Shown in pieces: positions 17,740 through 25,995 of a stretch of 64,000 bases of DNA (its first letter is position 1; every line of letters begins with the position of its first letter). The notes under the pieces were generated by a model, which was not told the DNA's origin, did no database searches, and worked only from the letters and a program-made list of their open reading frames with translations. The stretch lies in the NCBI RefSeq assembly GCF_016238445.1, contig NZ_JABANU010000001.1, positions 1-64,000 of the forward strand, given 5' to 3'. The stretch is from Staphylococcus canis. Its GTDB lineage: Bacteria; Bacillota; Bacilli; Staphylococcales; Staphylococcaceae. The position numbers and the translations under genes are program-made.

Positions 17740-17885
17740 ATTTTGTTAAAACAATGCGTTGGGCGCGAGACGTACGTTAAGTATATGATATGAAGATAGA
17801 AGTGTGCTATAGTAGTTTTCGAGATTTTATTCAATAATATGACATGAAACATCTATTTTTATATAATAAATTAAAAGGGGGGATT

Positions 17886-18449
17886 GTGGCTGTGAAAATT
17901 AAATACTTAGATAAACGTCACTGGCGCCGCCTCTTAGATCACGATTATACTGAAGTGAGAGTTAATAATAATAAGTTTAAGGGCATTATAGGTCTAATCA
18001 CAATGAATAAAGTTAGAGAGCCGTTAGAAGTTAGTGTGATTGGTAAACGTATGATAGTAGCGGATGACCATTATCAGTGGCTGCAAATTTTACCTGAGAA
18101 AAAACGTTATAGTATTACCGTCATGTTTGATACAGAAGGTCGTCCTTTACAATACTATTTTGATGTTAACTTAAAAAATATTACTCAAAAAGGTAAGGCA
18201 CGTACATTAGACCTTTGCCTTGATGTATTGGTGTTGCCAACGGGTCAATATGAACTTGTGGATGAAGATGATTTAAAACGAGCGCTAAAAAACAAAAAAA
18301 TTACTCAGAAACAATATCATGAAGCTTATATTATTGCACATCAGTTAATGATACAAATTTTCGAAGATTTTGATGCAATTAAAGATAAAGTGCGATATTG
18401 TTATCAAAAGATTAACCGCAAACATATTCAGAAAATGAAGCAAAAATAA
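17886..18449 (+). CDS. DUF402 (Ntdp-like) protein
   Basis: This 187-residue DUF402 protein has a compact beta-barrel, as in nucleoside tri/diphosphatases such as Ntdp, the FomD family and ribonuclease-E/G-like proteins. The DUF402 core is visible as YSITVMFDTEGRPLQYYFDVN and LDLCLDVLVLPTGQYELVDEDDL, with the acidic residues that coordinate a divalent metal in the family. Several starts are possible; GTG 17886, eight bases after GGGG, gives the typical MAVKIKYLDKRHW. The C-terminus is a basic helix (KINRKHIQKMKQK). The exact substrate is unknown. It is separate from the essential-looking ntdp of staphylococci, whose sequence differs. Confidence 0.7.
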   Translation: MAVKIKYLDKRHWRRLLDHDYTEVRVNNNKFKGIIGLITMNKVREPLEVSVIGKRMIVADDHYQWLQILPEKKRYSITVMFDTEGRPLQYYFDVNLKNITQKGKARTLDLCLDVLVLPTGQYELVDEDDLKRALKNKKITQKQYHEAYIIAHQLMIQIFEDFDAIKDKVRYCYQKINRKHIQKMKQK

Positions 18450-18535
18450 AGGATGTCATTTTATTGAATAGTGAGATAAAGCGTCATCACACTGGATAAT
18501 ATCTAGTGTTTAATGGTGTAGGAGGATGAAGAAAT

Positions 18536-19405
18536 GTGAAGATTGATGATTATCGTTTACTCATCACGTTAGATGAAACACGTACTCTACGAAAAGCGGC
18601 TGAACGTTTATATATTTCACAGCCTGCAGTAACGCAACGGTTAAAGTCTATAGAACAGCACTTTGGCGTGGACATATTTATTCGTACAAAAAAGCAATTA
18701 ATTACGACAACTGAAGGTGCAATGGTAATTGAACACGCTCGAGCCATGCTAAAAGAGGAGCGTTTATTTCAAGATAAAATTAAAGCGCATATTGGTGCAA
18801 TAAACGGAACACTATCAATTGGTTGTTCATCCCTAATCGGACAAACCGTGATGCCAAAAGTGTTAAGTCATTATACTGCCGAATATCCAAATGTAGAAAT
18901 TCAATTACAAATTGGTTCGAGTGAGCATATCAAAGCGCATCACAACGATTACCATATTATGATTGTGAGAGGTAATCAATTATTAAACATGCATAACGAT
19001 CACTTAATGGATGATCAACATTATTTTATCTATCCTAAAAGTAAAGAAGATGTGTTGCATAAGTTACCATTTATTGAATTTCAAGCAGATCCAGTGTATA
19101 TTAATCAAATCAAGACATGGTATCGTCACCATATGTCACAAGATTATCGCGCGCGTATTAAAGTAGACCAGGTTGCGACATGTAAAGCCTTGTTATTAAC
19201 AGGTGTTGGCGTAACGATATTACCGGAAATTATGGTAAAAGATTTAGATACTACACAATTTACGATGGTAAAGGTAGATCTTGAAGAACATGCACTTATA
19301 CGATCGACTTATTTGAGTTACGATATGAGTATGCTACAACTACCACAAGTGAGTTCATTTATAAATGTACTCAAAGCACAAGTCCAAAAAGATAATAGAG
19401 ATTAA
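18536..19405 (+). CDS. LysR-family transcriptional regulator
   Basis: This 289-residue LysR-type regulator has an N-terminal winged helix-turn-helix (LRKAAERLYISQPAVTQRLKSIEQHFGVDIFIR, about 17-50), a linker helix and a C-terminal effector-binding domain of the PBP2 type. The start is GTG 18536, with AGGAGG ten bases upstream. It lies 46 bases before an MFS transporter on the same strand. LysR regulators often control the neighbouring gene, so this pair probably forms a unit that senses and exports a small molecule. The ligand is unknown. I see no T-N11-A site I would trust. Confidence 0.85.
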   Translation: MKIDDYRLLITLDETRTLRKAAERLYISQPAVTQRLKSIEQHFGVDIFIRTKKQLITTTEGAMVIEHARAMLKEERLFQDKIKAHIGAINGTLSIGCSSLIGQTVMPKVLSHYTAEYPNVEIQLQIGSSEHIKAHHNDYHIMIVRGNQLLNMHNDHLMDDQHYFIYPKSKEDVLHKLPFIEFQADPVYINQIKTWYRHHMSQDYRARIKVDQVATCKALLLTGVGVTILPEIMVKDLDTTQFTMVKVDLEEHALIRSTYLSYDMSMLQLPQVSSFINVLKAQVQKDNRD

Positions 19406-19451
19406 AATGGATGCGTTGCGTTATTAAAAAATAAATGTGAAGGAGAAATAA

Positions 19452-20645
19452 ATGTTTCGAGAATTACTAAAGATTAAAAACTATAAGTTATTTGTAGTGA
19501 ATATGATGTTTATTGGAATGGGGATTGCAGTTACTGTCCCGTTTTTTATTTTGTTCGCAACAAATGCTTTAGGAATGACCACTAATCAATTTGGGTTATT
19601 ATTAGCATTAGCAGCAGTCAGTCAATTTACGATGAATACGATTGTTGCTCGCTTTTCAGACACGCATCCGATTAATCGAAAGCTCATTATTATTGTAGCT
19701 TTATTTATGGGAGCATTAAGTTTTAGCCTCCCGTTTTTTATACATTCTATTCCACTATTTATTATTTTGTATGCACTGTTTCAAGGATTGTTTGCTCCGG
19801 CAATGCCACAATTATATGCTTCAGCAAGAGAATCTATTAACCAGTCAACATCAAGCAATCGTGCTATATTTGCAAATTCAGTATTGCGTTCAATGTTTTC
19901 TTTTGGTTTTTTATTTGGACCGCTTGTTGGGAACATATTAAACCAAAGTTGGGGATATAGTGGTTTATTTGGTGGAACAGTTGCAATCATTTTAACTACG
20001 CTTATTTTACAAGTGCTCTTTTTTAAAGAAACTAAAACCACACATCATACGAGAGGTGCATCATTAACTGAGAACAATGCGCCTTCTATGTTTAGACAAA
20101 CATTCTTAATTATTCCATTTATTGCATTTATTTTGTTACATATTGGGCAATGGATGTATACACTTAATATGCCGCTTTATGTTACAAAATATCTAGGAGA
20201 AGAAGAGAAATATGTGGGACACCTTGCCAGCTTATGTGCAGGGTTAGAGGTACCTTTCATGATTATATTAGGCATGATTGCAAGTAAAGTTGAGACAAGA
20301 ACATTATTAGCTTGTGCAGCGATATCAGGAAGTTTATTTTTTGGAAGTATTGGCATATTTGAAAGTGTCGGTATGATGTTAATCGGCCAACTCTTCTTAG
20401 CTGCCTTTCTCGCTGTATTATTAGGGATTGGTATTAGTTATTTTCAAGATATACTACCGCAATTCCCAGGATATGCGTCAACTTTATTCGCAAATGCAAT
20501 GGTAAGCGGCCAATTTTTAGGGAATTTACTCGGTGGTGCGATGAGTGATTGGATTGGATTAGGCAACGTATTTTATGTATCCGCATTATCTTTATTATGT
20601 GGGTTTATCTTAATCTTATTTACACCTAAAAAAGTGAAGGTTTAA
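19452..20645 (+). CDS. MFS transporter, sugar-efflux (SET)-like
   Basis: The 397 residues have twelve membrane helices. The N-terminal half (MGIAVTVPFFILFATNALGMTTNQFGLLLALAAVSQFTMN and the loop RFSDTHPINRKLIII, an MFS motif A variant) resembles the SetA/SetB sugar-efflux and drug-efflux branch. AAGGAG precedes the ATG. The gene follows a LysR regulator and ends at a long hairpin shared with the convergent membrane-protein gene. Candidate substrates are sugars or toxic amphiphiles; sequence alone does not decide. Confidence 0.8.
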   Translation: MFRELLKIKNYKLFVVNMMFIGMGIAVTVPFFILFATNALGMTTNQFGLLLALAAVSQFTMNTIVARFSDTHPINRKLIIIVALFMGALSFSLPFFIHSIPLFIILYALFQGLFAPAMPQLYASARESINQSTSSNRAIFANSVLRSMFSFGFLFGPLVGNILNQSWGYSGLFGGTVAIILTTLILQVLFFKETKTTHHTRGASLTENNAPSMFRQTFLIIPFIAFILLHIGQWMYTLNMPLYVTKYLGEEEKYVGHLASLCAGLEVPFMIILGMIASKVETRTLLACAAISGSLFFGSIGIFESVGMMLIGQLFLAAFLAVLLGIGISYFQDILPQFPGYASTLFANAMVSGQFLGNLLGGAMSDWIGLGNVFYVSALSLLCGFILILFTPKKVKV

Positions 20646-20651
20646 CACTAT

Positions 20652-20724
20652 AAACTCGGATAAGAAGAAGTTAGAGGGACTCTATGATATGGAGTGCTTG
20701 AGTTCTAACGGTCTTATCCGAATT
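20652..20724. terminator. Bidirectional terminator between convergent genes
   Basis: AACTCGGATAAGA (20652-20664) and TCTTATCCGAATT (20712-20724) form the outer stem with one mismatch; GTTAGA/TCTAAC closes an inner stem. It ends the MFS gene and the opposing DUF1129-like gene. Confidence 0.7.
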
Positions 20725-20726
20725 TA

Positions 20727-21410
20727 TTATTTCCACGGTGCACCGTAACTTTTTTTAGTTGGGGTTTCACGGTATACTGCAATTGGAATAATTAAGAAAG
20801 AAGCCAGTATAAAGAACCAATGATGAATACGTATATATGGTCCAAACTGTAGATATGTTTGTGGAAAGAAAAAAATATTAAACATAAATACTGCCATCGC
20901 AATTAAAAGTAAATAACCAAATAACCACGACCATCTTGAATAATTAAATGCTTGGAGTTGAATCATTTTAAAGCATCCCCAAATAAATAAAAAGGTCGCA
21001 AATACGCCCACTATAAAAGTAATAGGGAATGTATATACAAAAATACGTGTATCTTGTATAAAGAAACCTAAAAAACCTTTTAAAAAGCAAAAGACTGCAA
21101 GTAAGAATATAAAATGTTGATAAATATATCGGAAAATATTCTTAAAGGTTTGATTTGGTAAGGCTTTTATTGTTTCGATAGCATGTCTTTTAGGATCGTG
21201 ATTAAAAAAGTCCATCGCATGGGTGCCTTCATCTTCAGCTTCTAAAAGATGTCCTAAAATGCGCTGTAAAACGACTTCAGAATCATAAGCGTTGACACGC
21301 ATATCAGCACGCACATAGGTCATATAACTCTCAAAGATTTGGCGGTCTGTATTATTCAAGCGTAAAGATTTTACATTGTTTTCTTTCATTAATTCATGCG
21401 TTGATTTCAT
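20727..21410 (-). CDS. DUF1129-like membrane protein
   Basis: This 227-residue protein has a soluble helical N-terminus (about 1-85) followed by four or five membrane helices. The N-terminal part (LRLNNTDRQIFESYMTYVRADMRVNAYDSEVVLQRILGHLLEAEDEG) resembles the cytosolic helical region of DUF1129/DUF1048-like Firmicute membrane proteins. No enzymatic motif is seen. AGGAGGTGATGGT gives an excellent ribosome-binding site for the ATG at 21410. It is divergent from the following GNAT gene, the two starts being only 84 bases apart. Function unknown. Confidence 0.65.
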   Translation of the reverse strand: MKSTHELMKENNVKSLRLNNTDRQIFESYMTYVRADMRVNAYDSEVVLQRILGHLLEAEDEGTHAMDFFNHDPKRHAIETIKALPNQTFKNIFRYIYQHFIFLLAVFCFLKGFLGFFIQDTRIFVYTFPITFIVGVFATFLFIWGCFKMIQLQAFNYSRWSWLFGYLLLIAMAVFMFNIFFFPQTYLQFGPYIRIHHWFFILASFLIIPIAVYRETPTKKSYGAPWK

Positions 21411-21494
21411 ACCATCACCTCCTAATTTACTACTATTAAGATGTATCCATTATGACGATTAATGAAAGATAAATCAATATAAGAAGGTGATATT

Positions 21495-21947
21495 GTGAAA
21501 CAAATTGATATTAATGATCAACAATACATTCATGAAATTGCACATTTACATGCACAATTACTTGGCGATGACCCAACGACTCCTGTTACGCCTTCACGAT
21601 TACAGATGAGTCTCTATGAAGAAATGATTAATCAACGACTTCAATATAGTAAAGAGTATATATTAGTAGAAGAAAGTCAGCGAGCGCATTTAACGGCTTA
21701 TATTTGGGCTCACTACGATCAACCGCTAAAGCAAGTAGTAATAGAATCGCTATTTGTTCATCCTAGCTATCGTTCAAATGGAGTGGCTACACGACTTAAA
21801 AAAGAAGTAGAAGAATGGGCAAAGTCAGTAGGAGCAGAACAGTTAGTTGGTACAGTTCGAATGGATAATCACGCGATGATTGAATTAAATACACAATTAG
21901 GATACAAGAAAGAAAAAATTGTGATGGCGAAGCGTATTGAAGGTTAA
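21495..21947 (+). CDS. GNAT-family N-acetyltransferase
   Basis: This 150-residue acetyltransferase has motif A (VHPSYRSNGVATRLKKEVEEWAKSVG), where SNGVATRL is a slightly degenerate R-x-x-G-x-G/A signature, and a C-terminal strand (ELNTQLGYKKEKIVMAKRI) that resembles the aminoglycoside 6'-N-acetyltransferase/phosphinothricin branch. No substrate can be assigned. AAGGTG precedes a GTG start at 21495. It is divergently arranged with the DUF1129-like gene and followed after about 70 bases by the small lipoprotein gene. Confidence 0.75.
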   Translation: MKQIDINDQQYIHEIAHLHAQLLGDDPTTPVTPSRLQMSLYEEMINQRLQYSKEYILVEESQRAHLTAYIWAHYDQPLKQVVIESLFVHPSYRSNGVATRLKKEVEEWAKSVGAEQLVGTVRMDNHAMIELNTQLGYKKEKIVMAKRIEG

Positions 21948-22016
21948 TTTCAGTATGCGAAAGAAACTGAAACATGCTAAAATAAGTGTAATTGATGAAT
22001 AATGGAGCGAAACAAT

Positions 22017-22352
22017 GTGAGAAAGATATGGATGACTTGTATCGCAGCGTCGCTTATTTTAGCGGGTTGTGGTAACAGTGAAAAAGACAAGTTACAAGAC
22101 GAAATTAAAACCTTAAAAGAAGAACAGAAGGAATTGAAAAAAGAAAATAAACAATTGAAAGATAAAAGTAATCAGTTAGATACAGAAATCAAAAACGTAC
22201 AAGACGATATTGATAAAGGTAAGTCATCGAAAGAAGAGCAAGATAGTCATAAAGATAATAAAAAAGATAATATGGATAGTGAACAGTCAAATGCTCATGG
22301 TTCAGGTTCAACTTCTAAAGTAGAGACTGATACCACTGAAACAACACATTAG
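22017..22352 (+). CDS. Small coiled-coil lipoprotein
   Basis: This predicted lipoprotein has 111 residues before processing. The N-terminus MRKIWMTCIAASLILAGCGNS carries a perfect lipobox (LAGC), so the mature protein would start at the lipidated Cys. The body (about 25-75) is an almost uninterrupted Lys/Glu heptad helix (coiled coil), and the C-terminal 35 residues are polar and Ser/Thr/His-rich, probably disordered. The frame is open to an ATG at 22002, but that ATG sits inside the AATGGAGCGAAA ribosome-binding site, which serves GTG 22017. No family is recognised. It may be an envelope spacer or scaffold. Confidence 0.7.
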   Translation: MRKIWMTCIAASLILAGCGNSEKDKLQDEIKTLKEEQKELKKENKQLKDKSNQLDTEIKNVQDDIDKGKSSKEEQDSHKDNKKDNMDSEQSNAHGSGSTSKVETDTTETTH

Positions 22353-22471
22353 AATCTACATTAACTAAGGATTTATCTTAAAAACGAAGTGAATCTGATG
22401 AGCGTTTGATTTGCCAAGATATAGGGTAATAACATTCATATATCAACGATTGAGAAGAGAGGGACAAGAAC

Positions 22472-22771
22472 ATGCATGAAAAAAGTTTTGAAAAATTAGA
22501 AGGGCGCGAAATGAGCTTAAATGAATTGGGACGTGAATTGGAGAAAGTGACAGGATATTCTGTAAAGCATTCAACAGCTGATGTAAAACGTTCGATTGCG
22601 CTAAAACCTAATTTTAAGCATGATTGGGAGACGTATGTAGCGACATATCACTTAGATCATAGAAATGATAGTGTTGATGCAGTTTTTACAACAAAAAAAG
22701 GTCAAAACTTAGAACGTATTAAAGAAAAACCAGTTACAATTCAATTGGTGAGCTATATTTCTAAAGCTTAA
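22472..22771 (+). CDS. Small conserved hypothetical protein
   Basis: This 99-residue soluble protein is rich in charged residues, with an N-terminal amphipathic helix (MSLNELGRELEKVTGYSVKHS) and a later beta-rich part (TYVATYHLDHRNDSVDAVFTTKKG). No motif points to a function; the overall pattern looks like a staphylococcal orphan family. GAGAGGGA seven bases before the ATG supports translation. A hairpin about 50 bases after the stop closes the transcript. What else: it might be a small regulator or a stress protein, but nothing in the sequence decides this. Confidence 0.6.
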   Translation: MHEKSFEKLEGREMSLNELGRELEKVTGYSVKHSTADVKRSIALKPNFKHDWETYVATYHLDHRNDSVDAVFTTKKGQNLERIKEKPVTIQLVSYISKA

Positions 22772-22821
22772 TCATAGCGTATTTAAAGTATAAAATGAAA
22801 ATTAGGTGAACTTCTAGAGTG

Positions 22822-22877
22822 ATAGGAGTGAAGTGTAAAAATTCAATGGTATTGAAGGATTTTTACCTTACTCCTAT
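22822..22877. terminator. Long hairpin terminator
   Basis: ATAGGAGTGAAGTGTAAAAA and its partner ending in CTTACTCCTAT form a long imperfect stem (22822-22847 with 22851-22877) followed by TTATTATATAAG. It ends the transcript of the preceding hypothetical gene. Confidence 0.6.
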
Positions 22878-22913
22878 TTATTATATAAGTTTTGTTTTGG
22901 AAGGGGTGAGACT

Positions 22914-23453
22914 GTGACAGTCTACATCGAAACAGAACGCTTAAATTTGCGAGATTGGGAAAAAGATGACCTTATACATCTTCAAAAGTTAAACGCGAAT
23001 CGGAAAGCGCGTCAGTATTTTCCGAGTTTGTTAAGTTATCGCAAATCAGAGCTGGATTTTGAAGCAATGAAAGCGACTTTAAAGCAACATCAAATTGGTT
23101 TATTTTCAGTTGAGCTAAAAGCAACTAAAAGTTGGATTGGATTTATTGGCCTAAATTATATTCCGAAAGAAAGTGATTATCGATTTGAGGAACTCCCATT
23201 TTATGAAATTGGTTGGCGTCTCATACCTGAAGTTTGGGAGAATGGCCTTGCGACAGAAGGAGCTAAAGCAGTTTTAAACTATGCACAGTCCAAAGGGATT
23301 CAAGAAGTGTATGCTTTAGCAGCGGAAAAGAACCGTCCTTCTATTCGAGTTATGGAAAAAATAGGTATGACATTATATGATACATTCGAAAAACCAAACC
23401 TTAGTGCAGCTCATGTACTAAAAAATCAAGTAAGATATCGAAAAGAACTATAG
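22914..23453 (+). CDS. RimJ/RimL-type GNAT acetyltransferase
   Basis: This 179-residue protein of the RimJ/RimL/ElaA-like (Acetyltransf_3) branch starts with TERLNLRDWEKDDLIHL and has the motif EIGWRLIPEVWENGLATEGAKAVLNYAQSKGI, typical for this branch (ribosomal-protein or small-amine N-acetylation). VEKNRPSIRVMEKIGM-like residues (AAEKNRPSIRVMEKIGM) complete the acetyl-CoA site. GTG 22914 follows AAGGGGTGAG. It stands alone between two hairpins. Its substrate is unknown; such proteins are often misannotated as ribosomal modifiers. Confidence 0.8.
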   Translation: MTVYIETERLNLRDWEKDDLIHLQKLNANRKARQYFPSLLSYRKSELDFEAMKATLKQHQIGLFSVELKATKSWIGFIGLNYIPKESDYRFEELPFYEIGWRLIPEVWENGLATEGAKAVLNYAQSKGIQEVYALAAEKNRPSIRVMEKIGMTLYDTFEKPNLSAAHVLKNQVRYRKEL

Positions 23454-23470
23454 AATGAAAAAAGATTCAT

Positions 23471-23534
23471 AACCACTAATGTATGGAGTTAAGGTTGAAA
23501 AACCGATAGATTAGAGTCCTATACGTTAGTGGTT
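23471..23534. terminator. Hairpin terminator after the RimL-like gene
   Basis: AACCACTAATGTATGGA (23471-23487) pairs with TCCTATACGTTAGTGGTT (23517-23534) with few mismatches, followed by CTTTAG. The two strands can both fold it. Confidence 0.65.
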
Positions 23535-23549
23535 CTTTAGAATCCTAAG

Positions 23550-23735
23550 CACTTTCTCAATGACCTTGGCGATATACGGTGAGAATCTGTGAACGGTGTT
23601 ACAAAGCAGCGTTCTCGGCAGAACTTTCGCTCCGCTTCAAAACTAAAACTAGTTTTGAGCGTTGCTGTCGTTCTGCTTAAACGCTAATCGCTTCCTCAAT
23701 GACCTTAGTTGTATGTTCGGGTTGTGAATGGTTTG
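23550..23735. repeat. 139-nt-spaced repeat with a large central hairpin
   Basis: CTCAATGACCTT occurs at 23556-23567 and again at 23695-23706, and similarity continues for about 45 bases after each copy (TGTGAAYGGT near the end). The second copy covers the 3' end of the LOG coding sequence. Between them, TCAAAACTA (23637-23645) and TAGTTTTGA (23650-23658) form a perfect 9-bp stem with a 4-base loop, extended by imperfect arms (23609-23624 with 23670-23684). It looks like a structured intergenic repeat rather than an ordinary terminator. Confidence 0.5.
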
Positions 23736-24274
23736 GCTTGCTGGAGTCCTTCTAAGAGTTGTTTTGGTGTTTCGTATAAAGGAGCTAGGTTTGTATACTT
23801 TTCATCTATAAAGCCTTCTTTAATCATGTGCTGGATTAAGTTATTGAGTGGCGTGTAAAATTGTTGTGTATTGTATATCCCGATTGGTTTTTGATGGAGC
23901 CCGATTTGAGCCCAGCTATACACTTCGAAAAATTCTTCTAAAGATCCAGCTCCACCAGGGGCAATGACAAATGCGTCAGCAAGGTCTGCCATTGTTTGTT
24001 TTCGTTCGTGCATACTATCAACGAGAATGAGCTGAGATACTTTTTGGCTTGTAATTTCACGTTCGTCCAGTAATTTGGGCATGACACCAATTGCAGTTCC
24101 ACCATGGTCTAATACACCATCTTGTATGGCTCCCATGATACCCACTGATCCAGCCCCAAACACTAATTCAATATTATGTTCAGCGAAGTATTTGCCTAAT
24201 GCATAGGCATCTTTAAGGTATTGTTCATTTTTTCCTTTACTAGCACCACAATAAACCGCGATTCGTTTAATCAT
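23705..24274 (-). CDS. LOG-family nucleotide 5'-monophosphate phosphoribohydrolase
   Basis: This 189-residue LOG ('Lonely guy')/YvdD-like protein releases a base from a nucleoside 5'-monophosphate (TIGR00730, Rossmann fold). Features are the N-terminal AVYCGASKGKNEQYL, GGGSVG-like FGAGSVGIMGAIQDGVL, SMHERKQTM and the catalytic-site PGGAGSLEEFFEVYSW (a variant of PGGxGTxxE). GGAGGC lies upstream of the ATG. It is the last gene of a minus-strand cluster (coiled-coil protein, YaiI, LOG), 33 bases after the YaiI gene. Its physiological role in bacteria is not settled. The 3' end coincides with a repeat copy. Confidence 0.85.
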   Translation of the reverse strand: MIKRIAVYCGASKGKNEQYLKDAYALGKYFAEHNIELVFGAGSVGIMGAIQDGVLDHGGTAIGVMPKLLDEREITSQKVSQLILVDSMHERKQTMADLADAFVIAPGGAGSLEEFFEVYSWAQIGLHQKPIGIYNTQQFYTPLNNLIQHMIKEGFIDEKYTNLAPLYETPKQLLEGLQQAKPFTTRTYN

Positions 24275-24307
24275 TGATGTGCCTCCTTTTAATAGTTGTG
24301 AACGATA

Positions 24308-24757
24308 TCATATCGTAATTTTCAATAATTTGGATAATTGTGATTCAAAATGTTTACGTTGTCTCTCGTTGAAAGGTTTAGGTCCTTTACTATGTCTATG
24401 CTTTTTTCGGCGTTCTTGTTGGCTAAAGTAACGTTGGGCGAGTAGTTGATCGATATTGCTTTGTGTATAAATACGACCATTATGGTGTATCACGTGTTGA
24501 GCTTTGTTTAATAGTAAACTTGCTAAACCATAGTCCTGTGTGATTACAATATCTTGCGATTGAACGTTTTGGATAATAGAAAAGTCAACAGCATCTCGTC
24601 CACCGTCAACGTAATGCGTTTTAACATGCTCAGGATAAACTTGATTTGAAAAGTGATCGAAACTTCTATAAATATAAACTAAAACACCTGAACCAGTCGT
24701 CAATCTTATAACAGAATCGACGACTGGACAGGCATCACCATCAATGAGTATACGCAT
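24308..24757 (-). CDS. YaiI/YqxD-family (DUF188) protein
   Basis: This 149-residue member of UPF0178/DUF188 has a PIN-like fold with conserved acidic residues (IDGDACPV at the N-terminus, VDGGRDAVDFSI, and ITQDYGLASLLL). The family may have nuclease activity, but its function is not established. The C-terminal tail is strongly basic (RRKKHRHSKGPKPFNERQRKHFESQL), consistent with nucleic-acid binding. Its ATG overlaps the stop of the coiled-coil gene by one base (TAATG), implying translational coupling. Confidence 0.85.
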   Translation of the reverse strand: MRILIDGDACPVVDSVIRLTTGSGVLVYIYRSFDHFSNQVYPEHVKTHYVDGGRDAVDFSIIQNVQSQDIVITQDYGLASLLLNKAQHVIHHNGRIYTQSNIDQLLAQRYFSQQERRKKHRHSKGPKPFNERQRKHFESQLSKLLKITI

Positions 24758-25995
24758 TATTTGTTTTGTTGATCTAAAGATTTTTTTGAAGTTCGATTTA
24801 ACTTTTTATCCTGACGCAATGTGTTACTTTTTGACGCTTTATCTTCCATATTACGATAATGTTGCTCGAATAATGAGGCATTTTCGAGTTCATTATCAAC
24901 ACGTGTTTGTTCTAAAGTTCGTTGTGTTACAGGTTTGGAAGTGGGTTGATTTGTTTGAGGTGAGTGACTATAAGGTTTTTCGCCTGATTGTGATTCAAGT
25001 GTATGCAATTCAGATAGTGTTTTAATGCGATGGTTATCATTGTCTTGAGTTGTACTTTTAACATTGTCTTGAATTGCTTTATTTTGAAGATCCACTTCAC
25101 GTTCTTTTACATTTTCTTCATGTTTTTGAATTTTTTTCATGTTCTTCTGTAAATCTTTTTGACGTTTATCTTCACGTTTTTGTTCTTCTTTGTGACGCTT
25201 TTCAATCGATTTTTGAAGCTTTTTGTTCATTTTATTAATTTCTTTTTTGTTTTGCTTTTCAATTTTTTGACCACGAGCTTCAGTTTTTTCATCAACTGGA
25301 CGCGGGACGTCACCTACTTTTTCTTCATGTTTTTGCATTTTTTTCATATTTTTCTGTAAGTCTTTTTGACGTTTATCTTCGCGTTTTTGTTCTTCTTTGT
25401 GACGCTTTTCAATCGATTTTTGAAGCTTTTTATTCATTTGATTAACTTCTTTTTTATTTTGCTTTTCAATTTTTTGACCACGAGCTTCAGTTTTTTCATC
25501 AATTGGACGTGGTACATTATGATGTTTTGTTTCGTATTTCTGCATTTTTTCCATATTTTTACGTAAATCTTTTTGACGCTTTTCAGCTAATTTTTCCTCA
25601 GCTTTATGACGCTGTTCGATTGTTTTGCGTAATTTTTTATTCATTTTACTAATTTCATCACGATTTTCTTTTTGAAGTTTTTCGCCACGCTTACGAACAT
25701 TTTCAGGGCGTAACGCACGTTGATATTCAGCTTCTTTTTTCATTGCTTTATTGTAGTCATGACGACGTTTACGCATAACAACATTGTCTTTAATTCGATT
25801 AGAATTTGTAGCAACTTTGTCTTTGACGCGATATGTGATTTCACCCGTTTTATGCGCAATAGTTTTAGATGTGTGTATAGTAGCGTTTTTTGCTTTTTGA
25901 ACATCAGGATGCGCTTTTGCTTTTTTTCGTTCTACAACTAAAGGAACTAGAAATATAGGTAGAACATTAACGATGGTTTTAATTGTTTTATTCAT
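24757..25995 (-). CDS. Membrane-anchored coiled-coil protein with three 69-residue repeats
   Basis: This 412-residue, extremely Lys/Glu/Gln-rich protein has a short hydrophobic N-terminus (TIKTIVNVLPIFLVPLVV) that could anchor it, then long alpha-helix/coiled coil. Three repeats of 69 residues run at about 103-171, 172-240 and 241-307, each containing RGxKIxKxNKKEIxxMNKKLQKSIEKRHK; the first two end in VPRPxDEKTEA. The C-terminal 100 residues are polar and low-complexity. GGAGG eight bases before ATG 25995 sets the start; an upstream Met is not supported. No catalytic motif. It is coupled to the DUF188 gene. A cytoskeletal or tethering role is conceivable but unproven. Confidence 0.75.
   Translation of the reverse strand: MNKTIKTIVNVLPIFLVPLVVERKKAKAHPDVQKAKNATIHTSKTIAHKTGEITYRVKDKVATNSNRIKDNVVMRKRRHDYNKAMKKEAEYQRALRPENVRKRGEKLQKENRDEISKMNKKLRKTIEQRHKAEEKLAEKRQKDLRKNMEKMQKYETKHHNVPRPIDEKTEARGQKIEKQNKKEVNQMNKKLQKSIEKRHKEEQKREDKRQKDLQKNMKKMQKHEEKVGDVPRPVDEKTEARGQKIEKQNKKEINKMNKKLQKSIEKRHKEEQKREDKRQKDLQKNMKKIQKHEENVKEREVDLQNKAIQDNVKSTTQDNDNHRIKTLSELHTLESQSGEKPYSHSPQTNQPTSKPVTQRTLEQTRVDNELENASLFEQHYRNMEDKASKSNTLRQDKKLNRTSKKSLDQQNK
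25075..25689 (-). repeat. Tandem 207-bp in-frame repeats inside the coiled-coil gene
   Basis: Units lie at 25483-25689, 25276-25482 and 25075-25275 (last one degenerate at its end). Units two and three are nearly identical over long stretches at the DNA level, indicating recent duplication and possible copy-number variation between strains. The repeats also create long phenylalanine-rich open frames on the opposite strand, which are not genes. Confidence 0.85.

Noticed and set aside
25159-25566. Two long Phe-rich open frames on the plus strand (25159-25359 and 25366-25566)
   Set aside because: They are the antisense shadows of the Lys/Glu-rich repeats of the minus-strand coiled-coil gene; same 207-base period, no ribosome-binding sites.
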